Shown here piece after piece: positions 44,291 through 54,102 of a stretch of DNA of 64,000 nucleotides. Source of the stretch: Martinezella lusitana (GTDB lineage Bacteria; Pseudomonadota; Alphaproteobacteria; Rhizobiales; Rhizobiaceae); assembly GCF_010668395.1 (NCBI RefSeq), contig NZ_WUEY01000003.1, positions 1-64,000 of the forward strand, given 5' to 3'. The first letter of the stretch is position 1. Each line of letters starts with the position of its first letter. Both the position numbers and the translations under genes were made by a program. The notes under the pieces were generated by a model that saw only the letters and a program-made list of their open reading frames with translations, made no database searches and was not told the DNA's origin.

Positions 44291-45418
44291 AACCGGCTCG
44301 AGGTCGCCCCTCGCCCAGTTTTCCTGCGTTTCGGCCATGAAATCGGCGAAACGACCCTCGGCGATCGCCTGGCGGATGCCCTGCATCAGTTCCTGGTAGT
44401 AGGCGAGATTGTGCCAGGAAAGCAGCATGCCGCCGAGCGCTTCGTTGGCGCGGACGAGATGATGCAAGTAGGCGCGCGAGTAGTCCCGCGAGGCCGGGCA
44501 ATTGGATTGCTCGTCCAGCGGGCGCATATCCTCGGCATGGCGGGCGTTGCGGATATTGACCTTGCCGCGACGCGTGAAGGCCAGTCCGTGGCGGCCTGAA
44601 CGGGTCGGCATAACGCAATCGAACATGTCGATGCCACGGGCGACGGACTTCAGGATGTCGTCCGGGGTGCCAACGCCCATCAGATAGCGCGGCTTCTCTC
44701 TCGGCAGTTCGGGCAGCGTGATCTCCAGCATACGCAGCATGACTTCCTGCGGCTCGCCGACAGCAAGACCGCCGACCGCATAGCCCTTCAGGTCCATGCC
44801 GCTCAGCGCCTGTGCGGAACGCACACGCAGCTCCGGAACATCCCCGCCCTGGACGATGCCGAACATTGCCTTGCCCGGCTGATTGCCGAAGGCCACCTTG
44901 CAGCGCTCAGCCCAACGCAACGACATTTCCATGGCGCGCTCGATGTCCTTCGGCGTCGCCGGCAGGGCAACGCACTCATCGAGCTGCATCTGGATGTCGG
45001 AACCGAGCAGCCCTTGAATCTCGATCGATCGCTCCGGCGACATGTGATGCAGGCTGCCGTCGACATGCGACTTGAAGGTGACGCCCTGCTCGTCCAGCTT
45101 TCGCAGGCCGGAGAGAGACATCACCTGGAAGCCGCCGGAATCGGTCAGGATCGGATACGGCCAGCGGATCAGCTCATGCAGGCCGCCGAGACGGGCGACA
45201 CGCTCGGCGGTCGGGCGCAACATCAGATGGTAGGTATTGCCGAGAATGATATCGGCGCCGGTTTCGCGTACCTGGTCGAGATACATGGCCTTGACGGTGC
45301 CGACGGTGCCAACGGGCATGAAGGCCGGCGTGCGGATCGTGCCGCGCGGCATGGAGACTTCGCCGAGGCGGGCGCCACCATCGGTCTTCTTCAATTGAAA
45401 CTGAAAGCTCTCGCTCAT
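44288..45418 (-). CDS. tgt: Queuine tRNA-ribosyltransferase
   Basis: A 376-residue TIM-barrel enzyme that exchanges guanine 34 for preQ1 in tRNAs with GUN anticodons. The substrate Asp is in [13 protein letters not shown] and the nucleophile Asp in [15 protein letters not shown]. The zinc site that normally reads C-x-C-x-x-C...H appears as Ser305-x-Cys307-x-x-Ser310 with His336 kept, so two of the four expected ligands are missing. It follows queA by 6 bp in the queuosine pair. Confidence 0.95.
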   Translation of the reverse strand: MSESFQFQLKKTDGGARLGEVSMPRGTIRTPAFMPVGTVGTVKAMYLDQVRETGADIILGNTYHLMLRPTAERVARLGGLHELIRWPYPILTDSGGFQVMSLSGLRKLDEQGVTFKSHVDGSLHHMSPERSIEIQGLLGSDIQMQLDECVALPATPKDIERAMEMSLRWAERCKVAFGNQPGKAMFGIVQGGDVPELRVRSAQALSGMDLKGYAVGGLAVGEPQEVMLRMLEITLPELPREKPRYLMGVGTPDDILKSVARGIDMFDCVMPTRSGRHGLAFTRRGKVNIRNARHAEDMRPLDEQSNCPASRDYSRAYLHHLVRANEALGGMLLSWHNLAYYQELMQGIRQAIAEGRFADFMAETQENWARGDLEPV

Positions 45419-45424
45419 GTCGTT

Positions 45425-46510
45425 CTAGTCTTTCCGGTGGAGCAGGCTGCCGTCGCCATAGGAATAGAAGCGATAGCCCGTCTCGATAGCATGGGTATAG
45501 GCCGCGCGCATCGTATCGAGGCCGGCGAAGGCCGATACGAGCATGAACAGTGTCGAGCGCGGCAGGTGGAAATTGGTCATCAGCATATCAACGGCCTTGA
45601 AGCGGTAGCCGGGCGTGATGAAGATGCCCGTGGCGCCCTGCCAAGGCTGGATAGTGCCATCATCGGCGGCGGCACTTTCGATCAAACGCAGCGACGTCGT
45701 TCCAACGCAGACGATGCGCCCGCCCCTTGCCTTGACGGCATTGAGCTTGTCTGCCGTCACCGTATCGACATGGCCGATCTCGAAATGCATCTTGTGGTCG
45801 TCCGTGTCGTCGGCCTTGACCGGCAGGAACGTACCGGCGCCGACATGCAGCGTCACGAAATGCCGCTCGACGCCCATGGCATCGAGTGCCGCAAACAGCG
45901 ACGGCGTGAAATGCAGCCCGGCGGTCGGTGCTGCAACGGCACCCTCTTCGCGGGCATAGATCGTCTGGTAGTCGGCGCGATCGCGATCATCTTCGGGACG
46001 CTTGGCCGCAATATAGGGCGGCAGAGGGATATGCCCCACAGCGGCGATCGCCTCATCCAGAGCAGGACCGGACAGATCGAACCGGAGAGTGATCTCTCCG
46101 CCCTCGCCCTTTTCCTCGACCGTGGCATCGAGCGAACCGAGCGCGCAGACATTTTCGCCGTGGCCGAACTGGATGCGGTCGCCGATCTTGATGCGCTTGC
46201 CCGGCCTGGCAAACGCCTTCCAGCGATCGGGTGCGGCGCGCATGTGCAGGGTCGCGGAGACCTGTTGACCGGGCGCGCCCTCGCGATGGCGGATGCCTTC
46301 AAGTTGCGCCGGTATCACCTTGGTATCGTTGAAAACCATGGCATCGCCGGGGCGCAGGAAGGACGGCAGGTCCCGCACCTGATGGTCGCTCAGCGTGCTT
46401 GTGCCGTTGTTCGGATCGACGACGAGCAGGCGCGCGCTGTCGCGCGGTTCTGCGGGCCTGAGCGCGATACGCTCCTCCGGCAAATCGAAATCGAAAAGGT
46501 CAACACGCAT
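45425..46510 (-). CDS. queA: S-adenosylmethionine:tRNA ribosyltransferase-isomerase
   Basis: A 361-residue QueA that turns preQ1-tRNA into epoxyqueuosine-tRNA using the ribosyl part of SAM. Family blocks are [64 protein letters not shown] and [11 protein letters not shown], then [15 protein letters not shown] and [19 protein letters not shown]. It sits upstream of tgt by 6 bp and downstream of the two cyclophilin genes, the usual rhizobial order. Confidence 0.96.
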   Translation of the reverse strand: MRVDLFDFDLPEERIALRPAEPRDSARLLVVDPNNGTSTLSDHQVRDLPSFLRPGDAMVFNDTKVIPAQLEGIRHREGAPGQQVSATLHMRAAPDRWKAFARPGKRIKIGDRIQFGHGENVCALGSLDATVEEKGEGGEITLRFDLSGPALDEAIAAVGHIPLPPYIAAKRPEDDRDRADYQTIYAREEGAVAAPTAGLHFTPSLFAALDAMGVERHFVTLHVGAGTFLPVKADDTDDHKMHFEIGHVDTVTADKLNAVKARGGRIVCVGTTSLRLIESAAADDGTIQPWQGATGIFITPGYRFKAVDMLMTNFHLPRSTLFMLVSAFAGLDTMRAAYTHAIETGYRFYSYGDGSLLHRKD

Positions 46511-46530
46511 TCAATTCATCCAGGCAAAGC

Positions 46531-46570
46531 GAAACCCGCCCCCACGCCAAAAGCGCAAGAGGCGGGTTTC
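46531..46570 (-). terminator. Hairpin between ppiB and queA
   Basis: GAAACCCGCC (46531-46540) pairs perfectly with GGCGGGTTTC (46561-46570) across a 20-nt loop. On the minus strand it follows the ppiB stop by 14 bp and precedes queA. The following bases (GCTTTGCC) are not a clean T-run, so attenuation or 3'-end protection is as likely as full termination. Confidence 0.45.
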
Positions 46571-46584
46571 AGGAATAATCACGA

Positions 46585-47094
46585 TCAGACGTCGGCGGCA
46601 ACCCGAGCGGATACGATCGAGTCCGGATCCTTCACCGGCTCGCCGCGCTTGATCTGGTCGACGAAATCCATGCCGGAGATGACCTGACCCCAGACGGAAT
46701 ACTGCTTGTTCAGCCAGGGAGCATCGGCAAAGCAGATGAAGAACTGCGAGTTGGCCGAGTTCGGGTTCTGCGAACGCGCCATCGAGCAGGTGCCGCGAAT
46801 ATGCGAGGTCGCGGAGAATTCGGCCTTCAGGTCCGGCTTGGACGAGCCGCCCATGCCGGCACGGCCTGGATTGAAGGTTTCGCTGCCCTGCTTGCCGAAC
46901 TGAACATCGCCGGTCTGGGCCATGAAGCCGTCGATGACGCGATGGAAGACGACGCCGTCATAGGCCTTCTCGCGTGCGAGTTCCTTGATGCGGGCGACAT
47001 GCTCCGGGGCGACCTGCGGCAGAAGCTGAATGACAACCTGGCCCTTGGTGGTTTCCAGGATGAGGGTGTTTTCCGGGTCCTTGATCTCAGCCAT
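46585..47094 (-). CDS. ppiB: Peptidyl-prolyl cis-trans isomerase, cytoplasmic cyclophilin
   Basis: A 169-residue cyclophilin without a signal peptide. Active-site blocks are VVFHRVIDGFMAQTGD (catalytic Arg), GTCSMARSQNPNSANSQFFICF and WGQVISGMDFVDQIKRGE. The start at 47094 has AAGGA 7 nt upstream; an upstream ATG at 47151 is not needed. It is one of two tandem cyclophilin genes, the other being exported. Confidence 0.93.
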   Translation of the reverse strand: MAEIKDPENTLILETTKGQVVIQLLPQVAPEHVARIKELAREKAYDGVVFHRVIDGFMAQTGDVQFGKQGSETFNPGRAGMGGSSKPDLKAEFSATSHIRGTCSMARSQNPNSANSQFFICFADAPWLNKQYSVWGQVISGMDFVDQIKRGEPVKDPDSIVSARVAADV

Positions 47095-47230
47095 GTTCGT
47101 TTCCTTGTTCTCTCTGTTTGGTTGCGCATGTTTCCCCGAACGGCTTTGCACCTTGCGGGATCATGCAACTTGCCTCGGCATGATCCTATCCAAAAACCGC
47201 GTCGCGTTCCTTGGGATCATACCTGTGAAA

Positions 47231-47803
47231 TCACTTCTTGGTGACGGTGACCTTGATCATCCGGTCCGGCTTACTCACTTCGCCGTTCTGGCCTTCGCCG
47301 CGCTTGATCTTGTCGACGAATTCCATGCCGGAGATGACCTTGCCGACGACCGTGTACTGGCCGTTCAGGAAATCGCCGTCAGCAAACATGATGAAGAACT
47401 GCGAGTTGGCCGAGTTCGGATCCTGGGCGCGCGCCATGCCGACGGTGCCGCGCTGGAACGGGACCTTGGAGAATTCGGCCGGAAGGTTGGGCAAATCGGA
47501 ACCGCCGGTGCCGGCCTTGTTCGGATCGAAGCCCTTCGTCGCATTCCCGTACTGGACGTCGCCGGTCTGGGCCATGAAGCCGTCGATGACGCGATGGAAG
47601 ACGACGTTGTCGTAAGCGCCCTTCTTCGCCAGCGCCTCGATCTGCGCGACGTGCTTCGGAGCGACTTCGGGCATGAGCTGAATGACGACCGGACCGTCCT
47701 TGAGCTGGATGGTCAGCAGGTCTTCGGCCGATGCCGACAATGCGCTGCCCGCGAAGGCGGCAAGGCTCAGGAATCCAGCCAATGCAATATGAAAGAGTTT
47801 CAT
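47231..47803 (-). CDS. Peptidyl-prolyl cis-trans isomerase, exported cyclophilin
   Basis: A 190-residue cyclophilin with a signal peptide (1-26, LAGFLSLAAFAGSALSASA) and therefore periplasmic. It has the same catalytic blocks as its neighbour: VVFHRVIDGFMAQTGD, GTVGMARAQDPNSANSQFFIMF and VVGKVISGMEFVDKIKRGE. The close similarity and tandem order suggest an old duplication that split the enzyme between two compartments. It is 29 bp downstream of coaD. Confidence 0.94.
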   Translation of the reverse strand: MKLFHIALAGFLSLAAFAGSALSASAEDLLTIQLKDGPVVIQLMPEVAPKHVAQIEALAKKGAYDNVVFHRVIDGFMAQTGDVQYGNATKGFDPNKAGTGGSDLPNLPAEFSKVPFQRGTVGMARAQDPNSANSQFFIMFADGDFLNGQYTVVGKVISGMEFVDKIKRGEGQNGEVSKPDRMIKVTVTKK

Positions 47804-47832
47804 GGGTGCTCCGTTCGGAAATGGATTTCAGC

Positions 47833-48345
47833 TCAGCCCTTGGGGCCGGCCACATCTTTGAGTTTGCCAGTCAGGGCGTCCAGAACCGCTGACGGCACGA
47901 AGGCGCTCACATTGCCGCCCATCGATGCGATCTGCCGCACCAATGTGGCGGTTATGGGCCGCGAGGCTGTACCGGCGGGCAGAAACAGCGTCTGTATATC
48001 CGGCGCCATCTGCCTGTTCATGCCGGCCATCTGCATTTCATAATCGAGATCCGTACCGTCCCGCAGGCCGCGCACCAGCAAGGTCGCGCCATGGGCACGG
48101 GCGGCATCCACCACGAGATTGTCGAAGGCGACGACGGATATATCGCCCGCCTTCTGCGGCAGAGCCTCGGCGAGCGACTTCTTGATCAGCTCGGCACGCT
48201 CCTCGAAAGAGAAAAGCGGCTTCTTGCCAGGGTGAATGCCAATCGCCACGATCACCTTGGAGGCGACGTTCAACGCCTGAACGAGGACATCCAAGTGTCC
48301 GTTTGTCATCGGGTCGAAAGATCCGGGATAAAAGGCTGTCGTCAT
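47833..48345 (-). CDS. coaD: Phosphopantetheine adenylyltransferase
   Basis: A 170-residue CoaD that makes dephospho-CoA from 4'-phosphopantetheine and ATP. Signature blocks are [19 protein letters not shown] (the nucleotidyltransferase T/N-x-G-H motif), [23 protein letters not shown] and [24 protein letters not shown] (the S-S/T-x-x-R-type motif). I set the start at 48345. In related genomes coaD usually follows gyrA directly; here about 2.1 kb of other genes lies between. Confidence 0.94.
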   Translation of the reverse strand: MTTAFYPGSFDPMTNGHLDVLVQALNVASKVIVAIGIHPGKKPLFSFEERAELIKKSLAEALPQKAGDISVVAFDNLVVDAARAHGATLLVRGLRDGTDLDYEMQMAGMNRQMAPDIQTLFLPAGTASRPITATLVRQIASMGGNVSAFVPSAVLDALTGKLKDVAGPKG

Positions 48346-48547
48346 ACCAGGCCGGCTCGTTGTTTCGACGCCTTTTGTCATGGATGAGGCCGCATCGCAA
48401 GTCATTTGCAACCCGGAGACCGCCTCTGAACGCCGGATGAACGCGACGTTCAAGCCTGTTTCAGCTCGGCAGTGCTTTAACTGGCCTCAACATCGAAACG
48501 GGCCCGGTTCAGCGGCTCGCGGGTCTCGGCTCCAAGGAAATCATGCC

Positions 48548-48772
48548 ATGCTCGTCTTCATCATCGCAGGCGCCATCATCGGTTCATTTTTCATTGAATA
48601 TCTCGTTCATCTTTTTGCCGACAACTATGAGATCGAATGGGATTCTGCCGAAAAAATCAGCAAAGACATCGATTTTGCCCAAGAAATCGCCACCGCCATG
48701 CGCAGGACGCATCGCGAATCTGAACGCCAGATGAACAAGGCATTCAAGGTCGCTTCAGGCGGCCATTGCTAG
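48548..48772 (+). CDS. Small membrane protein 1 (74 aa), unknown
   Basis: A 74-residue protein: an N-terminal membrane helix (about 3-23, VFIIAGAIIGSFFIEYLVHLF), an acidic segment (about 26-44, DNYEIEWDSAEKISKDIDF), then a basic helix (RRTHRESERQMNKAF). AAGGAA lies about 10 nt before the ATG; another ATG at 48543 is in a different frame. I do not recognise a family. It is the first of three tiny membrane proteins in a row. Confidence 0.55.
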   Translation: MLVFIIAGAIIGSFFIEYLVHLFADNYEIEWDSAEKISKDIDFAQEIATAMRRTHRESERQMNKAFKVASGGHC

Positions 48773-48863
48773 ATAGCTCTCAATATCGGCGGAACCATTT
48801 ATGAACCGCTGCGTTTACAGTCCGAACTCAGATTTGCACATTGCGGCAAGAAGGAAGAAGAGT

Positions 48864-49022
48864 ATGCCCGACAAGATCACCCTCATTAACGTTGTTTGGA
48901 TGGCCATGATTTCGGGAATGCTTGCAGCAACCGTTGCGCTTTACGATCAGAAACCCGACCAGTCGAAGATCTACGGTCCCTTTGCTTCGGCTCGTCCCTT
49001 CGTTGCCTCGAGCCAGTATTAA
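48864..49022 (+). CDS. Small membrane protein 2 (52 aa), unknown
   Basis: A 52-residue protein with one membrane helix (about 7-26, LINVVWMAMISGMLAATVAL) and a polar C-terminal tail ending in SSQY. The start at 48864 has a weak GAAG site; an upstream in-frame ATG at 48801 would lengthen it by 21 residues. No known family. It stands 91 bp after small protein 1 and 39 bp before small protein 3. Confidence 0.5.
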   Translation: MPDKITLINVVWMAMISGMLAATVALYDQKPDQSKIYGPFASARPFVASSQY

Positions 49023-49061
49023 GGGATCTGAACGCTAGTCCCACCAAAGGAGGGAGCGATC

Positions 49062-49196
49062 ATGTTCACAATTTTGACGCTGCTTACGCTTTTCATCAGC
49101 ATCATGTTTGTCGTGTCAGTCGCATCCACCATTTCGGCGCTCCATCGCGAAAGCGAAGAGAGCAAGAGACTGCATAAGCGTCACAAGACGCTCTGA
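49062..49196 (+). CDS. Small membrane protein 3 (44 aa), unknown
   Basis: A 44-residue protein, MFTILTLLTLFISIMFVVSV then ASTISALHRESEESKRLHKR and HKTL: one N-terminal membrane helix and a charged, basic tail. The ribosome site AAAGGAGGG, 8 nt before ATG 49062, is one of the best in the window and is the main reason for calling it. Family unknown. It is followed within 11 bp by two hairpins that end the unit. Confidence 0.65.
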   Translation: MFTILTLLTLFISIMFVVSVASTISALHRESEESKRLHKRHKTL

Positions 49197-49206
49197 TCTC
49201 CGCGTA

Positions 49207-49283
49207 CCGGGCATCCTCTCCCCGCCAGATGCTCGGATGGACCCTTGAACCGGACGCTCTCCCCGCCAGCGTCCGGTTTTTTA
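49207..49283 (+). terminator. Tandem hairpins with identical C-rich loop, second a strong terminator
   Basis: Hairpin 1 (49207-49236) has a 9-bp stem with one G-T pair. Hairpin 2 (49248-49278) has a perfect 11-bp stem AACCGGACGCT / AGCGTCCGGTT followed by TTTTTT. Both carry the same 13-nt sequence CTCTCCCCGCCAG (49216-49228 and 49257-49269) in or around the loop. The second is a clear intrinsic terminator; the pair could also be a 3'-derived small RNA. Confidence 0.75.
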
Positions 49284-49412
49284 TTGTCATTACAATGTAG
49301 GTCTTCCTCCTCCATGCCCTGCCACCGCTACGCAAGAGCCTGATTTTGCGAGAGGAAGGACGGCAATTGCTTCAATCGTGCTATGGTGGTCCGAGTTTAC
49401 CGAGGGATCGAC

Positions 49413-50303
49413 ATGCGCATTGTTCTGACCGGCAGTTCCGGACGGCTTGGCCGGGCGGTCTTTAACGCATTGGCGTCAAATCATACGGTCGTGGGGATCG
49501 ATCGCTCGCCATTTTCATCGACGCATATCGTTGGAGATTTTACCGATACAGCGCTGCTGCGCAGAGCGTTAGCCGGAGCGGACGCAATCGTCCATTGCGC
49601 GGCGCTGCATGCGCCCCATGTGGGAACAGTCTCCGATGACGAGTTTCGCCGCATCAATGTGGATGGGACGTTGCTATTGGCTGAGGCCGCCCTGACCGCT
49701 GGCGTGAAGCGACTGGTGTTTACCAGCACGACGGCGCTTTATGGTCGCGCAGTGGCTCCCGGCCGTTGCACATGGATCGATGAAGACACCGCGCCGCAAC
49801 CGAAAAGCATCTATCACCGCACGAAACTGGAAGCCGAGCAGATTCTGAAAGGCATGGCCAGTCGGGATTTTCAGGTGCGCGTCCTGCGCATGTCTCGAAG
49901 CTTTCCGGAGTCCGCCGAAATCATGGCCGTCTATCGATTGCATCGCGGCATCGACATACGCGACGTCGCCGACGCCCACGCCACAGCATTGACCAATGGA
50001 GGCGATCCCTTCCAACGGCATATCATCTCTGCGGGAACGCTCTTCAAACCGGAGGATTGCGAAGCCCTGGCGGTCGATGCAGCCTCCGTCATCCGATTGC
50101 GCGCGCCCGGTTTGGCCGCGAAATTTGCGCAGAGAAACTGGCCTCTGCCGCAAAGCATCGATCGCGTCTATACGTCGAAATCGGCAGGCGCTGTCCTCGG
50201 ATGGCACTTCCGCTTCGGCTATGACGAGCTATTTGCACAATTGGATCGGGAAAGCCTGGAGGTTCTGCCGCCCTTCTCTCGAAGCAATAAGCAGCCCGAA
50301 TAG
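49413..50303 (+). CDS. NAD-dependent epimerase/dehydratase family protein
   Basis: A protein of about 296 residues of the extended SDR type. The nucleotide-binding motif is TGSSGRLGRAV (residues 6-16), followed by GDFTD and HCAALHAPH. The catalytic Ser/Thr is in FTSTTALYGRA and the Tyr-Lys pair in YHRTKLEAE. The C-terminal substrate domain is present. It probably acts on a nucleotide sugar or similar substrate; none can be named. The start at 49413 has GAGGGA about 6 nt upstream. It lies in the accessory insert between coaD and gyrA. Confidence 0.88.
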   Translation: MRIVLTGSSGRLGRAVFNALASNHTVVGIDRSPFSSTHIVGDFTDTALLRRALAGADAIVHCAALHAPHVGTVSDDEFRRINVDGTLLLAEAALTAGVKRLVFTSTTALYGRAVAPGRCTWIDEDTAPQPKSIYHRTKLEAEQILKGMASRDFQVRVLRMSRSFPESAEIMAVYRLHRGIDIRDVADAHATALTNGGDPFQRHIISAGTLFKPEDCEALAVDAASVIRLRAPGLAAKFAQRNWPLPQSIDRVYTSKSAGAVLGWHFRFGYDELFAQLDRESLEVLPPFSRSNKQPE

Positions 50304-50341
50304 AACCTGTCGCGATTATCCCTCGCGCCGACACATGCCAT

Positions 50342-50383
50342 AAAAAACAATCGCATGAGCCTGTTGCCAAGCTCATGCGATTG
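50342..50383 (-). terminator. Rho-independent terminator of gyrA
   Basis: Perfect 13-bp stem: CAATCGCATGAGC (50348-50360) with GCTCATGCGATTG (50371-50383), 10-nt loop. On the minus strand it is followed by TTTTTTA. It is 67 bp past the gyrA stop. Confidence 0.85.
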
Positions 50384-50449
50384 AAAAGATTGCACTTCCA
50401 GGCGTGCTGGCCGGCCAGCCGCAGCTTCGCCGGCCGAGTGCGGCGAAGC

Positions 50450-53245
50450 CTATTCCTCGCTGCCGCCCTCGGCATCGCCGGCTTCCCCGACAACAGCATC
50501 AGCATCATCCTCACCCGACGCGGCATCATCCTCGTCGTTTTCCGGCTCGCTGATGCGCTCGACGGACACGACCTTCTCATCCTTGGCGGTGGAGAAGATG
50601 GTGACGCCCTTGGTGGCGCGGCTCGCGAGACGGATGCCGCCGACGGGAACGCGGATCAACTGGCCGCCATCCGAGACGAGCATGATCTGATCGCCATCCT
50701 CGACCGGGAAAGCGGCGACGAGTTCGCCGATCTCGCCCGTCTTCGAGGTGTCGGTGGCGCGGATGCCCTTGCCGCCGCGGCCGGAGATGCGGAAGTCGTA
50801 GGAAGACGAACGCTTGCCAAAGCCCTTTTCCGACACCGTCAGAACGAATTGCTCGAGCGCCTTCAGTTCTTCGTACCGCTCGTCGCTCAGCTGTCCCTCT
50901 TCGGTGACCTCCTCGCCGACCAGCGCGATCTCCTCGTCCTCGCCCGTCGCAAAACGACGCTCGTTGACGGAGCGCTTGAGGTAGGCAGCGCGTTCCCAGG
51001 GTTCCGCGTCCACATGCCGGACGATCGTCATGGAAATGATACGGTCGCCGGATGCGAGGCTGATGCCGCGAACGCCGATCGAGTTACGGCCGGCAAAGAC
51101 GCGCACGTCCGAAACCGAGAAGCGGATACACTGGCCGAGCGCCGTCGTCATCAGCACGTCGTCATGTTCCGTACAGGTCTCGACGGAGAGGATTTCATCA
51201 CCCTCTTCCTCGAGCTTCATGGCGATCTTGCCGTTGCGGTTCACCTGCACGAAATCCGACAGCTTGTTGCGGCGCACGGTTCCGCGCGTCGTCGTGAACA
51301 TCACGTCGAGATTATCCCAGCTATCCTCGTCCTCGGGCAGCGGCATGATCGTGGTGATGCGTTCGCCGGGTTCCAGCGGCAGCATGTTGATCAGCGCCTT
51401 GCCGCGCGACGTGGGCGTGCCGATGGGCAGGCGCCAGACCTTTTCCTTATAGACGATACCGCGCGACGAAAAGAACAGAACCGGCGTGTGCGTATTGAGA
51501 ACAAATAGCCGGGTAACGAAATCCTCGTCACGGGTCGTCATGCCGGAGCGGCCCTTGCCGCCACGGCGCTGCGCGCGATAGGTCGTCAACGGCACACGCT
51601 TGATGTAGCCGAGATGGGAAACGGTTACGACCATGTCCTCGCGGGCGATCAGATCTTCATCGTCCATCTCGAGGCCGCCATCGACGATCTCGCTGCGACG
51701 CGGCGTCCCGAACTCTTCGCGAACCGCAGAAAGCTCATCTTTTACAATGGTTTGAATGCGGGCGCGCGACGAGAGAATATCAAGATAATCCTTGATCTCG
51801 GCGCCGATCTGATTGAGTTCCTCATCGATCTCATCACGGCCGAGAGCAGTCAGACGTGCGAGGCGAAGTTCGAGGATCGCGCGGGCCTGCTCTTCCGAGA
51901 GGTTGTAGGTGCCGTCCTCGTTGATGCGGTGACGCGGGTCATCGATTAGCCGGATAAGCGATTCAACGTCGGCGGCGTTCCAGCGGCGAGTCATCAGCTC
52001 TTCGCGGGCCGTCTGCGGATCCGGCGCCTGGCGAATGACGCGGATGACTTCGTCGATATTGGCGACAGCAATCGCCAGGCCGACCAAGACGTGGGCGCGA
52101 TCGCGCGCCTTGCGCAGCAGATACTTCGTGCGGCGGCTGATGACTTCCTCGCGGAATGCCACGAACGCGCGCAGCATATCCATCAGGTTCATCTGCTCGG
52201 GCTTTCCGCCGTTCAGCGCCACCATGTTGCAGCCGAAGGAGGTCTGCAGCGGCGTATAGCGATAAAGCTGATTGAGAATGACATCGGCATTGGCATCGCG
52301 CTTCAATTCGACGACCACGCGATAGCCCTGGCGGTCGGATTCGTCGCGCAGGTCGGAGATGCCCTCGATGCGCTTCTCGCGCACCAGCTCGGCCATCTTC
52401 TCGATCATCGAGGCCTTGTTCACCTGGAAGGGAATCTCGGTGATGATGATCTGCTCGCGGTCGCCGCGCATCGGCTCGATGGTTGCGACGCCGCGCATGA
52501 TAACCGAACCGCGCCCCGTCTCGTAGGCGGAGCGGATGCCGGCGCGGCCAAGGATCTTCGCACCGGTCGGAAAATCCGGGCCGGGGATGATCTGCATCAT
52601 CTCGGGCAGCTCGATCGCCGGATTGTCGATGAGGGCAATACAGCCGTCGATCACTTCCGAAAGATTGTGCGGTGGAATGTTCGTCGCCATGCCGACGGCG
52701 ATACCGCCGGAGCCGTTGACGAGCAGGTTCGGGAAGCGCGCCGGCAGAACCTTCGGCTCTTCCGTGGTTGCGTCGTAGTTTTCCTGGAAATCGACCGTTT
52801 CCTTGTCGATGTCCTCGAGCAGCTCGTGGGCAACCTTCGTCAGGCGCGATTCCGTGTAACGCATCGCCGCCGGCGGATCGCCGTCGATCGAGCCGAAATT
52901 GCCCTGTCCGTCGATGAGCGGCACGCGCATCGACCAGTTCTGCGCCATGCGGACCAAGGCGTCATAGATCGAAGCGTCGCCGTGCGGGTGGTAGCTACCC
53001 ATGACGTCGGCGACGGGACGGGCCGACTTCACATACTTGCGGTTCCAGTGATAGCCGCTCTGATGGGCCGCATAGAGGATGCGCCGATGAACTGGCTTGA
53101 GACCATCGCGAACGTCGGGAAGCGCGCGGCTGACGATCACGCTCATGGCGTAATCGAGATACGACCGCTGCATTTCCTCCATGATGGAAATCGGCTCGAT
53201 GCCTGGCGGGAGCTTCCCGCCGCCGGGTGGTGTTTGCTCAGTCAA
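50450..53245 (-). CDS. gyrA: DNA gyrase subunit A
   Basis: A 931-residue GyrA, the DNA-cutting subunit of gyrase. The winged-helix and active-site Tyr ([10 protein letters not shown]) are seen, as is the quinolone-resistance region [17 protein letters not shown] with Ala91 and Asp95 in place of E. coli Ser83 and Asp87. The GyrA-box ([10 protein letters not shown]) begins the C-terminal beta-pinwheel. The tail is long and acidic (about 40 residues rich in Asp/Glu). The start is TTG 53245 with a weak ribosome site; a later start is possible. A strong terminator follows. Confidence 0.96.
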   Translation of the reverse strand: MTEQTPPGGGKLPPGIEPISIMEEMQRSYLDYAMSVIVSRALPDVRDGLKPVHRRILYAAHQSGYHWNRKYVKSARPVADVMGSYHPHGDASIYDALVRMAQNWSMRVPLIDGQGNFGSIDGDPPAAMRYTESRLTKVAHELLEDIDKETVDFQENYDATTEEPKVLPARFPNLLVNGSGGIAVGMATNIPPHNLSEVIDGCIALIDNPAIELPEMMQIIPGPDFPTGAKILGRAGIRSAYETGRGSVIMRGVATIEPMRGDREQIIITEIPFQVNKASMIEKMAELVREKRIEGISDLRDESDRQGYRVVVELKRDANADVILNQLYRYTPLQTSFGCNMVALNGGKPEQMNLMDMLRAFVAFREEVISRRTKYLLRKARDRAHVLVGLAIAVANIDEVIRVIRQAPDPQTAREELMTRRWNAADVESLIRLIDDPRHRINEDGTYNLSEEQARAILELRLARLTALGRDEIDEELNQIGAEIKDYLDILSSRARIQTIVKDELSAVREEFGTPRRSEIVDGGLEMDDEDLIAREDMVVTVSHLGYIKRVPLTTYRAQRRGGKGRSGMTTRDEDFVTRLFVLNTHTPVLFFSSRGIVYKEKVWRLPIGTPTSRGKALINMLPLEPGERITTIMPLPEDEDSWDNLDVMFTTTRGTVRRNKLSDFVQVNRNGKIAMKLEEEGDEILSVETCTEHDDVLMTTALGQCIRFSVSDVRVFAGRNSIGVRGISLASGDRIISMTIVRHVDAEPWERAAYLKRSVNERRFATGEDEEIALVGEEVTEEGQLSDERYEELKALEQFVLTVSEKGFGKRSSSYDFRISGRGGKGIRATDTSKTGEIGELVAAFPVEDGDQIMLVSDGGQLIRVPVGGIRLASRATKGVTIFSTAKDEKVVSVERISEPENDEDDAASGEDDADAVVGEAGDAEGGSEE

Positions 53246-53469
53246 AACAGATCACGATCTCTTTTAGAATCACTGCGAAATTTATAGCCGAAAGGCCCGG
53301 CGAGCGCCAATTTGGGCCGGTGTTTTTGAACAGGCTTTTGCCCTTTAAGCCGCAAAATCGCACATTTCCGTGGCGTAACCCGCCAATAGCAGCGCATGGG
53401 CCTTTGCGAAAGCTCGTTCCTCGCATAACAATGGCCGATAACAACGACAGAACAAGCACCGGGGACTAT

Positions 53470-54102
53470 ATGGCGAGCTCAGACACGCTGATCAATGCCT
53501 TCACCACACTGCTTGTCACTGTCGATGCACCCGGGCTCGCGCCGCTTTTTATCGGCCTCACGGCGGGCATGAATCGCTCCGAGCGCAAGCAGGTGGCGCT
53601 GCGCGGCTCGCTGATCGCCTTCTTCATCCTGGCTGCCTTCGCCTTGTTCGGAGCGAGCGTGCTCGGCATCCTCGGCATCTCCATCGGCGCCTTCCGCATC
53701 GCCGGCGGCCTGCTGCTTTTCTGGATCGCCTTCGAGATGGTGTTCGAGCGGCGGCAGGACCGGAAAGAGAAAACGACGGAAGTCGCGATCACCCAGGACC
53801 ATATCCGCAACATCGCGGTCTTTCCGCTCGCCCTGCCCCTGATCGCCGGCCCCGGCGCGATCTCCGCCACGATCCTTTTGGCGGGATCGCTGCAGACAAC
53901 GCTCGACCGAGCGCAACTGATCGGCGTCATCGCCGCCAATCTCTGCCTTGTCTTTGCCGCGCTCGCCATTTCCGACCGTCTCGACCGTATGCTTGGTGCC
54001 ACCGGCCGCGCCATCCTGACCCGATTGCTCGGTGTCATCCTGGCCGCACTTGCCGCGCAATTCGTCGTGGACGGTGCAAGGTCGGCATTGGCCCTTTCGT
54101 GA
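53470..54102 (+). CDS. MarC-family membrane protein
   Basis: A 210-residue integral membrane protein with six helices, including the paired motif VDAPGLAPLFIGLTAGM near the start and FPLALPLIAGPGAISATILLAG in the second half. MarC-like proteins were once linked to antibiotic resistance but their function is unsettled. I chose ATG 53470, with GGGGA 5 nt upstream; an in-frame ATG at 53431 would add 13 residues. It lies between gyrA and ssb, as is common in Rhizobiales. Confidence 0.9.
   Translation: MASSDTLINAFTTLLVTVDAPGLAPLFIGLTAGMNRSERKQVALRGSLIAFFILAAFALFGASVLGILGISIGAFRIAGGLLLFWIAFEMVFERRQDRKEKTTEVAITQDHIRNIAVFPLALPLIAGPGAISATILLAGSLQTTLDRAQLIGVIAANLCLVFAALAISDRLDRMLGATGRAILTRLLGVILAALAAQFVVDGARSALALS

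Noticed and set aside
46585..47803. Tandem cyclophilin genes as a recent duplication
   Set aside because: The two differ in signal peptide and in many positions; the pair is a common old arrangement next to coaD and queA in Rhizobiales.
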